Below, in pieces: positions 1 to 6,310 of a stretch of 7,184 nt of DNA. The stretch is from Gammaproteobacteria bacterium (GTDB lineage: Bacteria; Pseudomonadota; Gammaproteobacteria; SZUA-229), in NCBI GenBank assembly GCA_030641945.1, contig DAOWLL010000077.1, forward strand, positions 1-7,184, written 5' to 3'. Position 1 is the stretch's first letter, and every line of letters starts with the position of its first letter. The notes under the pieces are model-generated. The model was not told the DNA's origin. It saw nothing but the letters and a program-made list of their open reading frames with translations, and made no database searches. The position numbers and the translations under genes are program-made.

Positions 1-569
1 ATGTCAGGCAGGCAGGTCTTATACTCAAGGGCGTTTATGACCTGCTGGACAGTCTCGCTTTTCCCCGCTCCGGTATGCACGACGCATTAAATATTATGCC
101 CACAAAAGAGAACTGGGGCTCGGATGATGAATACACGCGTGCCCAGCTAGGTTTCGGCGGTGTAAAGAGTTTCGGCAAAAATACCTTCTCCGGGTATCTC
201 GAATGGGGTGATGAGCTTAGCGGGAAAAACGATCTTCCTGTCTATGACGCCTTTAATCTTGGCGGGCCAGGACGTCTTTCGGGGTTAAATCTGGATCAGC
301 TCACAGGATCACACTATAACCTGGCCACACTAAGTTATTACCGCCAATACGCCAGTTTGCCTTCACAGATCGGGCGCGGCCTGTACATGGGCTTTTCTCT
401 GGAAGCTGGGCGGATAAATGATCCATTCATGGTAGACCCATGGCAATGGGTTACGTCAGGAGCGATATTCTGGGGCGCTGATACAGTGTTAGGTGCTGCG
501 TATATCGGTTATGGATTTTCAAGCCTTAACCAGAGCACCATGTACCTGGTAATCGGGCCGCGTTTTTGA
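1..569 (+). CDS. C-terminal beta-barrel of a BamA/patatin-type outer-membrane protein (5' partial)
   Basis: The frame is open from base 3 with no start codon before the left edge, so the gene begins outside the window; the first visible ATG (75) is internal. About 188 residues are seen. The segment LAFPRSGM near the start resembles the 'FPrrG' entry into the BamA/TamA-type barrel. It is followed by alternating beta-strand sequence with the motif FNLGGPGRLSGL and, later, YYRQYASLP, and it ends in IGPRF. A terminal phenylalanine is the usual signal of outer-membrane barrels. The GG.GRLSG block is typical of the surface-antigen barrel attached to bacterial patatin-like phospholipases (the PlpD type), so the missing N-terminus is probably a patatin domain plus a POTRA domain. 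That domain is not visible here; another member of the Omp85 superfamily cannot be excluded. No downstream gene is coupled to it. Confidence 0.75.
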   Translation, partial: VRQAGLILKGVYDLLDSLAFPRSGMHDALNIMPTKENWGSDDEYTRAQLGFGGVKSFGKNTFSGYLEWGDELSGKNDLPVYDAFNLGGPGRLSGLNLDQLTGSHYNLATLSYYRQYASLPSQIGRGLYMGFSLEAGRINDPFMVDPWQWVTSGAIFWGADTVLGAAYIGYGFSSLNQSTMYLVIGPRF

Positions 570-588
570 GAGGGTGCTAATTTATTAT

Positions 589-605
589 TTTGGGTCTTCC
601 CCAAA
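589..605 (+). terminator. weak candidate terminator hairpin after the barrel gene
   Basis: A perfect 6-bp stem TTTGGG/CCCAAA with a 5-base loop starts 20 bases after the stop codon. No T-run follows on either strand, so it is a poor match to an intrinsic terminator. Position is the main argument. Confidence 0.2.
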
Positions 606-635
606 TATAGTGGGTTAAACAGATAAAAAGCTTTA

Positions 636-889
636 CCACAGAGGCACAGAGGTTTTAGCCGCAAAAAACGCAAATAACACGAAGGTAAAAAGCGTATTAA
701 GTTTGCAGGGAAGAATAATTATGGATTCTTTAAAACCAAATATTTGCGTTTTTTGCGTTATTATTCCGGGCCTCCTACCCTTCACCCTCTGGGCCGCACT
801 TTGTGCGTTCAAAAATTTTCCAGAAATTTTTGTCGCGGCTAAAATCTCTGTGTTCTCTGTGTTCTCTGTGTTCTCTGTGTTCTCTGTGG
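636..889. repeat. MITE-like composite inverted repeat (CCACAGAG family)
   Basis: The left arm (636-662) reads CCACAGAGGCACAGAGG then TTTTAGCCGC. The right arm (835-889) is its imperfect reverse complement, GCGGCTAAAA followed by a run of CTCTGTG units ending in GTGG. A second, nested pair is exact over 15 bp: GCAAAAAACGCAAAT at 661-675 against 742-756. The left arms are contiguous while the right arms are separated by about 78 bases, which themselves contain an A/T palindrome (AAAAATTT/AAATTTTT, about 811-831). No transposase is present. Short frames read through it on both strands, but they only translate the repeat (TEN or VFS tripeptides) and are not genes. It resembles non-autonomous, dispersed intergenic elements seen in many environmental bacterial genomes; that comparison is from memory. 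Confidence 0.6.
845..889 (+). repeat. 9-bp tandem repeat, five units
   Basis: Four perfect copies of TCTCTGTGT (845-880) are followed by a fifth ending in GG instead of GT (881-889). The unit length is a multiple of three, so both strands stay open through it. It forms the right end of the inverted repeat. The left arm has only about two degenerate units (CACAGAGG), which suggests the right array expanded by slippage. Confidence 0.9.
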
Positions 890-952
890 CAATCATATGA
901 ATATTTATCCACTTGACGAGGTGAAGACCCTATGATTTAAAACCTTTAACTT

Positions 953-979
953 TCTCTGCGCCTCCGCGCCTCTGCGGTA
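953..979 (+). repeat. second copy of the CTCTGNG repeat family
   Basis: TCTCTGCGC CTCCGCGCC TCTGCGGTA shows the same 9-bp rhythm and CTCTG core as the array at 845-889, but a C/G-richer variant. It lies 11 bases from the end of the bioB remnant (991). It looks like a half-element without a matching arm nearby. Confidence 0.5.
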
Positions 980-990
980 AATAAACCAAA

Positions 991-1146
991 TCACGCGCTT
1001 GCTACTGTATCCAGATCTTGTGTTGTGGTATCAGCAGTGTTGATACCCAGCTCGTCAAACAGGACGCGGGCAACTGCAATGGTTCTGACAAAGTCATGTG
1101 AATCCAGTTTTTCAACACCATGCAACGGCGTGCCTTCGACCTGTAC
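991..1146 (-). pseudogene. bioB: remnant of the 3' end of biotin synthase, internally deleted
   Basis: The minus-strand frame ending in TGA at 993-991 reads [13 protein letters not shown], then [18 protein letters not shown] and a short tail. Biotin synthases carry VKVxGTPL.....D.F.RTIAVAR in their C-terminal third, so this part is a clear match. In intact BioB, RTIAVARI continues with a segment of about 55-60 residues containing the conserved YVRLSAGR and the FYGxKLLTTPNP block before LF.KLG. Here RTIAVARV joins directly to LFDELG, so that segment appears deleted. Upstream, similarity ends near base 1146. There is no start codon, radical-SAM CxxxCxxC motif or ribosome-binding site, and a stop lies about 20 codons upstream. 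It is a gene relic, not a functional enzyme. Confidence 0.7.
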
Positions 1147-1166
1147 CCGCCTGTTTTTCTTAAATG

Positions 1167-1195
1167 ACACCAGGATGCGTGATGCATCCTGGTGT
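1167..1195. other. perfect 12-bp stem hairpin
   Basis: ACACCAGGATGC (1167-1178) and GCATCCTGGTGT (1184-1195) are exact reverse complements around the loop GTGAT. No T-run follows on either strand, so it is not a standard intrinsic terminator. It lies about 20 bases beyond the point where bioB similarity is lost, so it may mark an old insertion or recombination junction. Confidence 0.6.
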
Positions 1196-1385
1196 AATCA
1201 AATCCGTGCTCTCGAAGAAGCTCTACAGGCAATTAAGGAAAATTACCCGAATAGTTTGTAATCAGATTGTAAATTTGGGAAAATATTCACAATTATCTGT
1301 TTTTGTGTTAGTTTTGTCGCCACGGCTGTGAAGACCAAATCAAAACTGGACTGCTTTAAAAGATCATCAAGTGTACAAGTAAAAT
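1196..1385. other. upstream region of the glycosyltransferase gene, no gene seen
   Basis: This stretch is AT-rich toward its right end. A weak promoter-like pair, TTGTAA (1267-1272) and AATTAT (1291-1296) with 18 bases between, could serve the gene at 1386, but the match to consensus is poor. No ribosome-binding site of normal strength precedes 1386. On the minus strand near 1200-1245 the words NFP, stop, [12 protein letters not shown] faintly resemble the N-terminal part of DUF5615 toxin-like proteins; this is too short to call. Confidence 0.3.
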
Positions 1386-3614
1386 ATGAAAAATTCACAT
1401 GACCCAGTAAAAAGTAAGGTGTTGTTGCACGGAGGAGAAGCCGAGCGATCATTCGATAGGGAAATCAAGCTTACCAGGGTACTCATTCTATTCACGCTGA
1501 TCGCCAGCGTATTTGCCACGGCTGACGTTGTGGGAATCCTTCTACAGCAAGCACGCTCAGGCTCGGTTGGGGCTGTGCTGGAACAGTCGATCTTTATTTT
1601 TATCGTCGCTTTTCTTGTGTACGGAAACCTGGTTTACCAGTTCACCCGTCTGGGTTATCTGCAGAGAAAGGCAAGCCACCAGCCAGCAGATATTAATGAA
1701 CTCCGCTCCGTTTTCAAACGCCGTGGGCGAGGCCTGACAATCCTGGTGCCTTCCTACAAGGAGGAGGCAAATGTCGTCGAACAGACCCTCTGGTCGGCTG
1801 CCCTGCAGGTATGCCCTGAGCGGCGTGTTGTCCTGCTGATTGATAATCCACCAAAACCATGCGATCTGAAAGATCAGCGTCTGCTTGACATGACGCGGCA
1901 TCTCCCGGGCAGGATAGAAAGTATTCTCGCTGAGCAAGCCGGCCGTTTCCGGGTTGCGTACAGTCTCTTCAGGCAACGGGAGGTCGTTGACTTTCACGAG
2001 GAAACCCGGCGTCTGGCTGAGCTTTATGATGTGGCGGCCAGCTGGTTTGAATACCAGGCAAGACAATTCCGCATAAACTCTCACACGGACAGGCTGTTCA
2101 TCGAGAAGGTGTTCACCGAACCAGCGGCGATGTACCGTGAATATGCGCGTTCTCTTTCGACAAACAGCAGCCAGGAGCAGGGGGTTGTTCTCGACAGGCA
2201 GCAGATCGAGCATGAATACGCTCGATTGCTGGCGCTGTTCAAGGTGAAGCTTGAGTATTTCGAGCGTAAGCGGTATGTGAATCTTTCCCATGAAGCCAAC
2301 AAGGCGATGAACATCAACAGCTATCTGGCCCTGATGGGTGGAAGTTACCGGGAGCGTGTTCATGGCCAGGAAGTTTTTCTTGAGCATGCCGGTGATGAGT
2401 GGGCGGACCTGATCGTGCCGGATGCGGAGTTTGTGGTCACGCTGGATGCAGACAGTATTATCGCTCACGACTATTCAGCGCGCTTGATCCATCAACTGGA
2501 ACAGCCCGAAAACGAACAGGTTGCTGTGATTCAGACGCCTTACAGTGCGATTCCGGATGCACCTGGCATACTTGAAAGAATTGCCGGTGCGACGACTGAC
2601 ATCCAGTATATTATCCACCAGGGTTTTACCCGCTACCGGGCGACATTCTGGGTTGGTGCCAATGCGCTGCTGAGAAAAAAAGCGCTGGAAGATATTGTCA
2701 CAGTCAGTCGTGAGCGGGGATTTGAAGTTCGCCGCTATATACAGGACCGCACCGTTATCGAAGATACCGAATCAAGCGTAGATCTTGTGGCCCGTGGCTG
2801 GTCACTGCTGAATTATCCGCAGCGGCTTGCCTACAGTGCGACGCCACCCGATTTCGGGGCCCTGCTGATTCAACGCCGCCGCTGGGCCAATGGTGGACTG
2901 ATTATTTTCCCCAAGCTTTTACGTTACCTGTTCAGCCGGCCGCGAACTGCGTCAAAAATAAGCGAAGGTCTTGTGCGCAGCCATTACCTGACGTCGATCA
3001 CGGCTGTTAATATCGGACTATTGCTGCTGTTTACGTATCCCTTCAAGGAGAGCATGAACAGTCTCTGGCTGCCACTGACGGCGGTGCCCTATTTCTACCT
3101 GTACGGACGCGACCTGGTAAGGATGAATTATCGCTGGGCCGATCTGTTGCGTGTCTATGCGCTGAATCTGGCACTCATACCCATAAACCTGGGTGGCGTA
3201 TTCAAATCCATTTCCCAGGGCATTACAGGCAAACAGATCCCTTTTTGCCGTACGCCGAAAGTGGATGGACGTACCTCGGTGCCCAGGGTTTATGTTCTTG
3301 CCGTGCTCGCACTGGCGGCCTGGTGTGTTAGCGCCACGGCCATAGATGCAACTTATGGACGCTGGGGGCATGCCTCGTTCTCGGCTTTGAATGGAACATT
3401 CCTGATCTATGCGATCACGAAATTTATCGGCTGGCGTGAGTGTCTTGCTGATCTCGGCCTGTTGAATAACGGTCAGGCTGACGTCAATATTATCAAGTTG
3501 AATGAAAAAATAATCAGTCAAAGGCCGTATTTTGATTCGGCATCAATGGTTCCAGTCAAAGCCAGGGATGAAGCACGCGTTCATCAGTATCGCCATAAGA
3601 TGCCGGAATGGTGA
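1386..3614 (+). CDS. membrane-bound processive-type family 2 glycosyltransferase
   Basis: The 742-residue protein has two N-terminal membrane segments (about 29-54 and 65-88), a cytoplasmic GT-A catalytic region and about five C-terminal membrane segments (about 536-552, 558-575, 590-609, 634-653, 668-684). Catalytic motifs are in the expected order: LTILVPSYKEE (117-127) opening the nucleotide-sugar fold, DAD (354-356) for metal and UDP-sugar binding, FWVGANA (421-427), ED at 459-460 for the catalytic base, and QRRRW (496-500). QxxRW and the later PFCRTPK (619-625) are hallmarks of cellulose- and hyaluronan-synthase-like enzymes, so it probably extends a polysaccharide from a nucleotide sugar at the inner membrane. 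The sugar cannot be told. Unusually, about 190 residues rich in charged helix (160-350) separate the first fold element from the DAD motif. A stop at 1380-1382 makes ATG 1386 the earliest start; the ribosome-binding site is weak. A PilZ domain is not seen. Confidence 0.85.
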   Translation: MKNSHDPVKSKVLLHGGEAERSFDREIKLTRVLILFTLIASVFATADVVGILLQQARSGSVGAVLEQSIFIFIVAFLVYGNLVYQFTRLGYLQRKASHQPADINELRSVFKRRGRGLTILVPSYKEEANVVEQTLWSAALQVCPERRVVLLIDNPPKPCDLKDQRLLDMTRHLPGRIESILAEQAGRFRVAYSLFRQREVVDFHEETRRLAELYDVAASWFEYQARQFRINSHTDRLFIEKVFTEPAAMYREYARSLSTNSSQEQGVVLDRQQIEHEYARLLALFKVKLEYFERKRYVNLSHEANKAMNINSYLALMGGSYRERVHGQEVFLEHAGDEWADLIVPDAEFVVTLDADSIIAHDYSARLIHQLEQPENEQVAVIQTPYSAIPDAPGILERIAGATTDIQYIIHQGFTRYRATFWVGANALLRKKALEDIVTVSRERGFEVRRYIQDRTVIEDTESSVDLVARGWSLLNYPQRLAYSATPPDFGALLIQRRRWANGGLIIFPKLLRYLFSRPRTASKISEGLVRSHYLTSITAVNIGLLLLFTYPFKESMNSLWLPLTAVPYFYLYGRDLVRMNYRWADLLRVYALNLALIPINLGGVFKSISQGITGKQIPFCRTPKVDGRTSVPRVYVLAVLALAAWCVSATAIDATYGRWGHASFSALNGTFLIYAITKFIGWRECLADLGLLNNGQADVNIIKLNEKIISQRPYFDSASMVPVKARDEARVHQYRHKMPEW

Positions 3615-3886
3615 TAATGATTTCTTGCTTCCCGGAAGTCGCGTTGCAGAACAACCAGCCTGTTCCGCTTCTACTGGCCTTATACCCCGAATGGCTAGCC
3701 GGTATCACTGCACAAGGACGTTGTGCTTGAGCACGGCTCCCGGTAGTTTTACTGTAATTCGGAACAGGACTGGGTCATGGCCCTGGGGGGGCGTGCATAG
3801 TAAACAACGCATGCATAAACGCTAACATTAAGCATGTCCTTATTTATGGCCAGAATGTTCAACACCGCCAGCGCCACGATTGTGTT
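3615..3886. other. non-coding stretch between glycosyltransferase and IS30 remnant
   Basis: No convincing gene is present. Visible structure is limited to a small hairpin, GCACAA/TTGTGC with loop GGACG (3710-3726), and a 9-bp inverted pair CCTGTTCCG (3659-3667) and CGGAACAGG (3760-3768) about 90 bases apart. Neither is followed by a T-run. The 28-codon frame from ATG 3847 has no recognisable product. Confidence 0.4.
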
Positions 3887-4141
3887 CATAAAAATCAGCT
3901 ACAACTTCAAAGTCAGCCTGCACCACTGGAACAAATAGCCGGTTGGCTAAAGAGAAGGTATCCAGGAAACGAGTGCAATCAAGTGTCACACAAGACAATC
4001 TATAGTAGCCTGTTATTTCAAGCGCCTGGTGTACTGAAAAAAGAGCTGCTTGAGTACCTTCGGCCCAGGCGGACAATCCAACGATCCAGCTATTCAAGCC
4101 AGCACGGAGAAAGGCGTGGACGAATCCCTGGTGCGTCACTG
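3887..4141 (+). pseudogene. internal fragment of an IS30-family transposase
   Basis: Frame 2 from base 3923 reads PLEQIAGWLKRRYPG, VSHKTIYSSL, APGVLKKELLEYLR, and ends in RRGRIPGASL. IS30 transposases contain SPEQIAGWLKRTYP, VSHETIYRSL, ARGVLKKELL.HLR and GRIPDAVSI in the same order and spacing, just before the DDE catalytic domain. Similarity is clear over 73 codons (3923-4141) and faint a little further upstream. The N-terminal helix-turn-helix part and the whole DDE domain of the roughly 320-380-residue enzyme are missing, so it cannot transpose. There is no stop between the fragment and the next gene; a GTG at 3983 inside it would give a false 331-residue fusion product. Terminal inverted repeats were not found. 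Confidence 0.8.
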
Positions 4142-4978
4142 ATGACTATTGTGTCATGTGCTGCGATATTGGTAACGCTGCCCACCATGGCGCAAAAAAG
4201 TTTGCCGACGCCCGGGTCTACCTGGGGCGAAATACGTTTCCCGGGATCTGCCCAACCCGAGGACAGCGAAAACCTTATACTCGAAGGTGCGGCAGAGCAG
4301 GGTGTGGATTTCTTTCCAATCACCAAAGATACCGTGCTCAATTTTTTTGGCCGGGTGGATTATGCCCTGGATACAGAAGGGCTGGACTGGAACAGAAAAC
4401 TCAGGTTGGGTGCTGGCGTCAAAGTACGCCATTACTTATCCAATACCGCAGTCATCGCTGTTGGCGTGAAATATGAGATCGACAGGCGTTTTGTAGATGA
4501 TAGAACCATGGACGGATTTCAGCTTTTTTCTAACTGGTTCGGCTCCTGGCAATTGCCTGACAGTCACCATGGTTCAAGTGATCAGTTGCGTCCACTGGCC
4601 TATCCCGGGCTTACCTGGGGGGAGGTGAGATACCCGGGTTCACAAGACCCGGTGGAAAGCGATGACATTATTTTTGAGGGTTATACCGAACAGGGTGTGG
4701 ACTGGGTGAACTGGGGCAGATGGGGGACTTTCAATTTCTATGCGAACCTCGACTACATCGTTGACACCGAAAAGCTGGAATGGAACAACTCGATTGCCTA
4801 CGGAGTAGGCGTAAAACTTAAGAAGGTCATTGGATCCAACGTGTTGTTGCAGTTTGGAATTGAAGCAGCGCGTGAACGTCGCTGGGTCAGTGATCAGACT
4901 GAAGATGTTATATTTGTTTATCTCAACTGGTCGGGCTGGTGGGACCCGCGGGCCATTCGTCTTGATTTACCAGAGTGA
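4142..4978 (+). CDS. exported, probably outer-membrane protein with two tandem beta-rich modules
   Basis: Starting at ATG 4142 the product has 278 residues. MTIVSCAAILVTLPTMA looks like the hydrophobic core and cleavage site (TMA/QKS) of a signal peptide, but it lacks the usual basic N-terminus. The mature part is two copies of one module offset by about 131 residues. Copy 1 (24-138) and copy 2 (155-269) both begin PG.TWGE.R.PGS, continue E.....I.EG..EQGVD, D...DTE.L.WN, G.GVK, ..RR.V.D.T and end in an aromatic NW..... W block. Alternating hydrophobic and polar residues and many Trp/Tyr suggest beta-strands at a membrane surface, with a distant likeness to C-terminal barrel domains of polysaccharide-export or phage-adsorption proteins. 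No family is assigned with certainty. The preceding 73 in-frame codons are transposase-derived, so start 4142 is preferred to GTG 3983, although no good ribosome-binding site precedes it. It may partner the upstream glycosyltransferase. Confidence 0.65.
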   Translation: MTIVSCAAILVTLPTMAQKSLPTPGSTWGEIRFPGSAQPEDSENLILEGAAEQGVDFFPITKDTVLNFFGRVDYALDTEGLDWNRKLRLGAGVKVRHYLSNTAVIAVGVKYEIDRRFVDDRTMDGFQLFSNWFGSWQLPDSHHGSSDQLRPLAYPGLTWGEVRYPGSQDPVESDDIIFEGYTEQGVDWVNWGRWGTFNFYANLDYIVDTEKLEWNNSIAYGVGVKLKKVIGSNVLLQFGIEAARERRWVSDQTEDVIFVYLNWSGWWDPRAIRLDLPE

Positions 4979-5197
4979 TATTGCGGTGGACAAAGGATAG
5001 AACAGAGTACAAACAAAGACATCAATGCTTTAAAAGCTATTTCTTACCGCGGTCAGCTGGAGAGCTGGTCAACGGATGCCCGAATAAAGGGCAAGCATAA
5101 TCAATCATTAAAGTGAATTCGATGAAGGATCAGCGATATCGCAGCAATACCTGTGCCTGCGGCATCGGCCCTGTTTACCACATGGTTGTTGCCGGTT
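4979..5197. other. intergenic region between convergent genes
   Basis: This lies between the 3' ends of the plus-strand duplicated-module gene and the minus-strand membrane gene. A small hairpin TGCCC/GGGCA (about 5079-5095) could sit in a bidirectional termination region, but no T-run follows on either strand. Two 34-37-codon frames (5101-5205 minus, 5122-5235 plus) are not recognisable as genes. Confidence 0.35.
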
Positions 5198-5884
5198 CTA
5201 TGCATCTGGATGATCGTATTTATTTCTCTGAGTAAACGACAGCAAGCCCAGGCCAAGCCATAGAAATCCAATCGCTAACCATTGCCAGAAGGCGAGGCTC
5301 AACCAGAATGGTATTCCCATTTCTCTCCAGCTGGTATCGACCCATCCAAGATCGCGCTGGTCAAGATAAAGCCAGAATTGGGTAATGCCAATGGCCAGTA
5401 GTGGGCTCGCTATCATCAGCACAGGAAAAGCATAGATTCTTTGACGATGCATGGCCTGAACCAGCAGGGCGAAAATCCCAAAATACAATCCCATAAATGT
5501 TAGCAGACCGAGGAATTCGTGAGCTTTGTAGACCCAGTCCGATAGATTGCGGATGAGTAGCCTTTCCAGGCCCAGTAAGGTTCCGCAGATCAGTCCTGTG
5601 CGCAAGGCGCCGATGGCGAATTTTTCTGTTGCAGCAAGTCCTGGATGCAGGGCCTGTTTTAAAGCAGACACGTATGGCCATAACAAAACCATCGCCAGTA
5701 CCAGAGCACTTGCAAACCAGAAGCTGCCTGTAGGATTGTGTTTTTGTGAAGCCAGGGCTGAGGCAACGGTGTAGACCCAGTCATATCCCCCGGGATATTG
5801 CAGGGCCGCCAGAATCGACCCGAAACTTAATACCAGAAATGATGCCAAATACCACCAAATAGCGTTCTTTTGGCGGATATTCAG
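5198..5884 (-). CDS. six-helix integral membrane protein of unknown function
   Basis: The product is about 228 residues with six predicted membrane segments (about 10-28, 55-74, 88-107, 122-144, 150-172, 192-215). A conserved-looking loop after the first helix reads YPGGYDW...SALASQKHNPTG, and the second half is rich in Trp. It resembles small conserved membrane families of the DUF998 kind, but I do not assign it. The start is uncertain: no ATG or GTG lies in frame. TTG 5848 would cut off the basic start and part of the first helix. Codon CTG at 5884-5882 gives LNIRQKNAIWWY, a normal basic N-terminus, and it overlaps the stop of the upstream LysM gene as CTGA, like the ATGA overlaps of coupled genes. 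GAGG in the adjacent 7-bp repeat could act as ribosome-binding site. I prefer CTG 5884. Confidence 0.7.
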   Translation of the reverse strand: MNIRQKNAIWWYLASFLVLSFGSILAALQYPGGYDWVYTVASALASQKHNPTGSFWFASALVLAMVLLWPYVSALKQALHPGLAATEKFAIGALRTGLICGTLLGLERLLIRNLSDWVYKAHEFLGLLTFMGLYFGIFALLVQAMHRQRIYAFPVLMIASPLLAIGITQFWLYLDQRDLGWVDTSWREMGIPFWLSLAFWQWLAIGFLWLGLGLLSFTQRNKYDHPDA

Positions 5885-6258
5885 TCCTCGCTCCTCGCCC
5901 CTCGCCCCTCGTCCCTTTTCTTAATGCTGCCCCATTGAAATGTTTCAATGATGAAGTCAGAAGCGTTGGTTTCGTCACCCGGCTGTTTCACTGCATTTGG
6001 CAACCACAGGCGCCTGTTTGCCAGCATGTGGTTTGGGTTGCCGCCAGGAAATACATCCGGGTTCAGCGACAGAATGTCATGGACTAGCTTCTCCTGTAAA
6101 TACGGATTATCTGGAATCAGCGTGTTAACGATCTCGCCGAGTGTGTCACCGGTTTTGATATCCCAGTAATTCTGGCTCAGTGGATACACTTCAATGCGCG
6201 TGGATTCAGCCCACGCCAGGCTGGTTGAAAGTAATATCATTAAAACAAGATATCTCAT
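5881..6258 (-). CDS. small exported LysM protein (FimV N-terminal type)
   Basis: The 125-residue product has a signal peptide MRYLVLMILLSTSLAWA with probable cleavage before ES, then a LysM domain at about 31-88. Its core, YWDIKTGDTLGEIV, then LNPDVFPGG and ANRRLWLP, is the form found at the N-terminus of FimV and in short periplasmic LysM proteins, which bind peptidoglycan. It should act in the periplasm. A further block (FIIETFQWGSIKK, 102-114) follows the domain. Residues 116-125 (DEGRGARSED) are translated from the 7-bp tandem repeat at 5886-5913, so the native C-terminus probably ended near SIKKR or differed. The stop TGA (5883-5881) overlaps the start of the membrane gene, so the two are likely one operon. 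ATG 6258 is the only reasonable start; its ribosome-binding site is weak. Confidence 0.85.
   Translation of the reverse strand: MRYLVLMILLSTSLAWAESTRIEVYPLSQNYWDIKTGDTLGEIVNTLIPDNPYLQEKLVHDILSLNPDVFPGGNPNHMLANRRLWLPNAVKQPGDETNASDFIIETFQWGSIKKRDEGRGARSED
5886..5913. repeat. 7-bp tandem repeat, four units, at a gene junction
   Basis: Read on the plus strand the units are CCTCGCT, CCTCGCC, CCTCGCC and CCTCGTC; on the minus strand this is a purine-rich GGCGAGG array. It encodes the last residues of the LysM protein and supplies GAGG sequences just before the CTG start of the next gene. Since 7 is not a multiple of 3, gain or loss of a unit would shift the reading frame of the LysM tail. Confidence 0.85.
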
Positions 6259-6310
6259 CCATTAAAGTATAGCTTACAATGCGTACGTACCTATCCTGTT
6301 TTACACAGCC
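6259..6310. promoter_or_regulatory. divergent promoter interval between LysM and ABC operons
   Basis: The two operons start 52 bases apart on opposite strands, so their promoters must lie here or inside the neighbouring coding ends. Candidate -10 boxes are TATACT on the minus strand (6271-6266) and TACAAT on the plus strand (6275-6280), neither with a good -35 at the right spacing. A palindrome GTACGTAC occurs at 6283-6290. Confidence 0.3.

Noticed and set aside
633..900. Open frames on both strands with repeated TEN or VFS tripeptides
   Set aside because: They translate the 9-bp tandem repeat and inverted repeat; there is no family match or ribosome-binding site.
1196..1261. Competing short relics: plus-strand IRALEEALQAIKENYP and minus-strand [12 protein letters not shown]
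   Set aside because: Each looks protein-like, the second resembling DUF5615, but they overlap antisense and are too short to separate from chance.
1557..2468. 303-codon open frame on the minus strand inside the glycosyltransferase gene
   Set aside because: It is antisense to strongly conserved GT2 motifs and has no recognisable domain; it is a by-product of codon bias in the real gene.
3615..3770. Possible terminator or riboswitch after the glycosyltransferase gene
   Set aside because: Only short stems without a T-run; no conserved riboswitch core could be recognised.
3840..4139. 99-codon minus-strand frame over the IS30 region
   Set aside because: The plus strand here encodes recognisable IS30 transposase sequence, so this is a shadow.
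5101..5205. 34-codon minus-strand frame overlapping the end of the membrane gene by 8 bases
   Set aside because: No ribosome-binding site and no recognisable sequence; an overlapping plus-strand frame (5122-5235) is equally plausible, so neither is supported.
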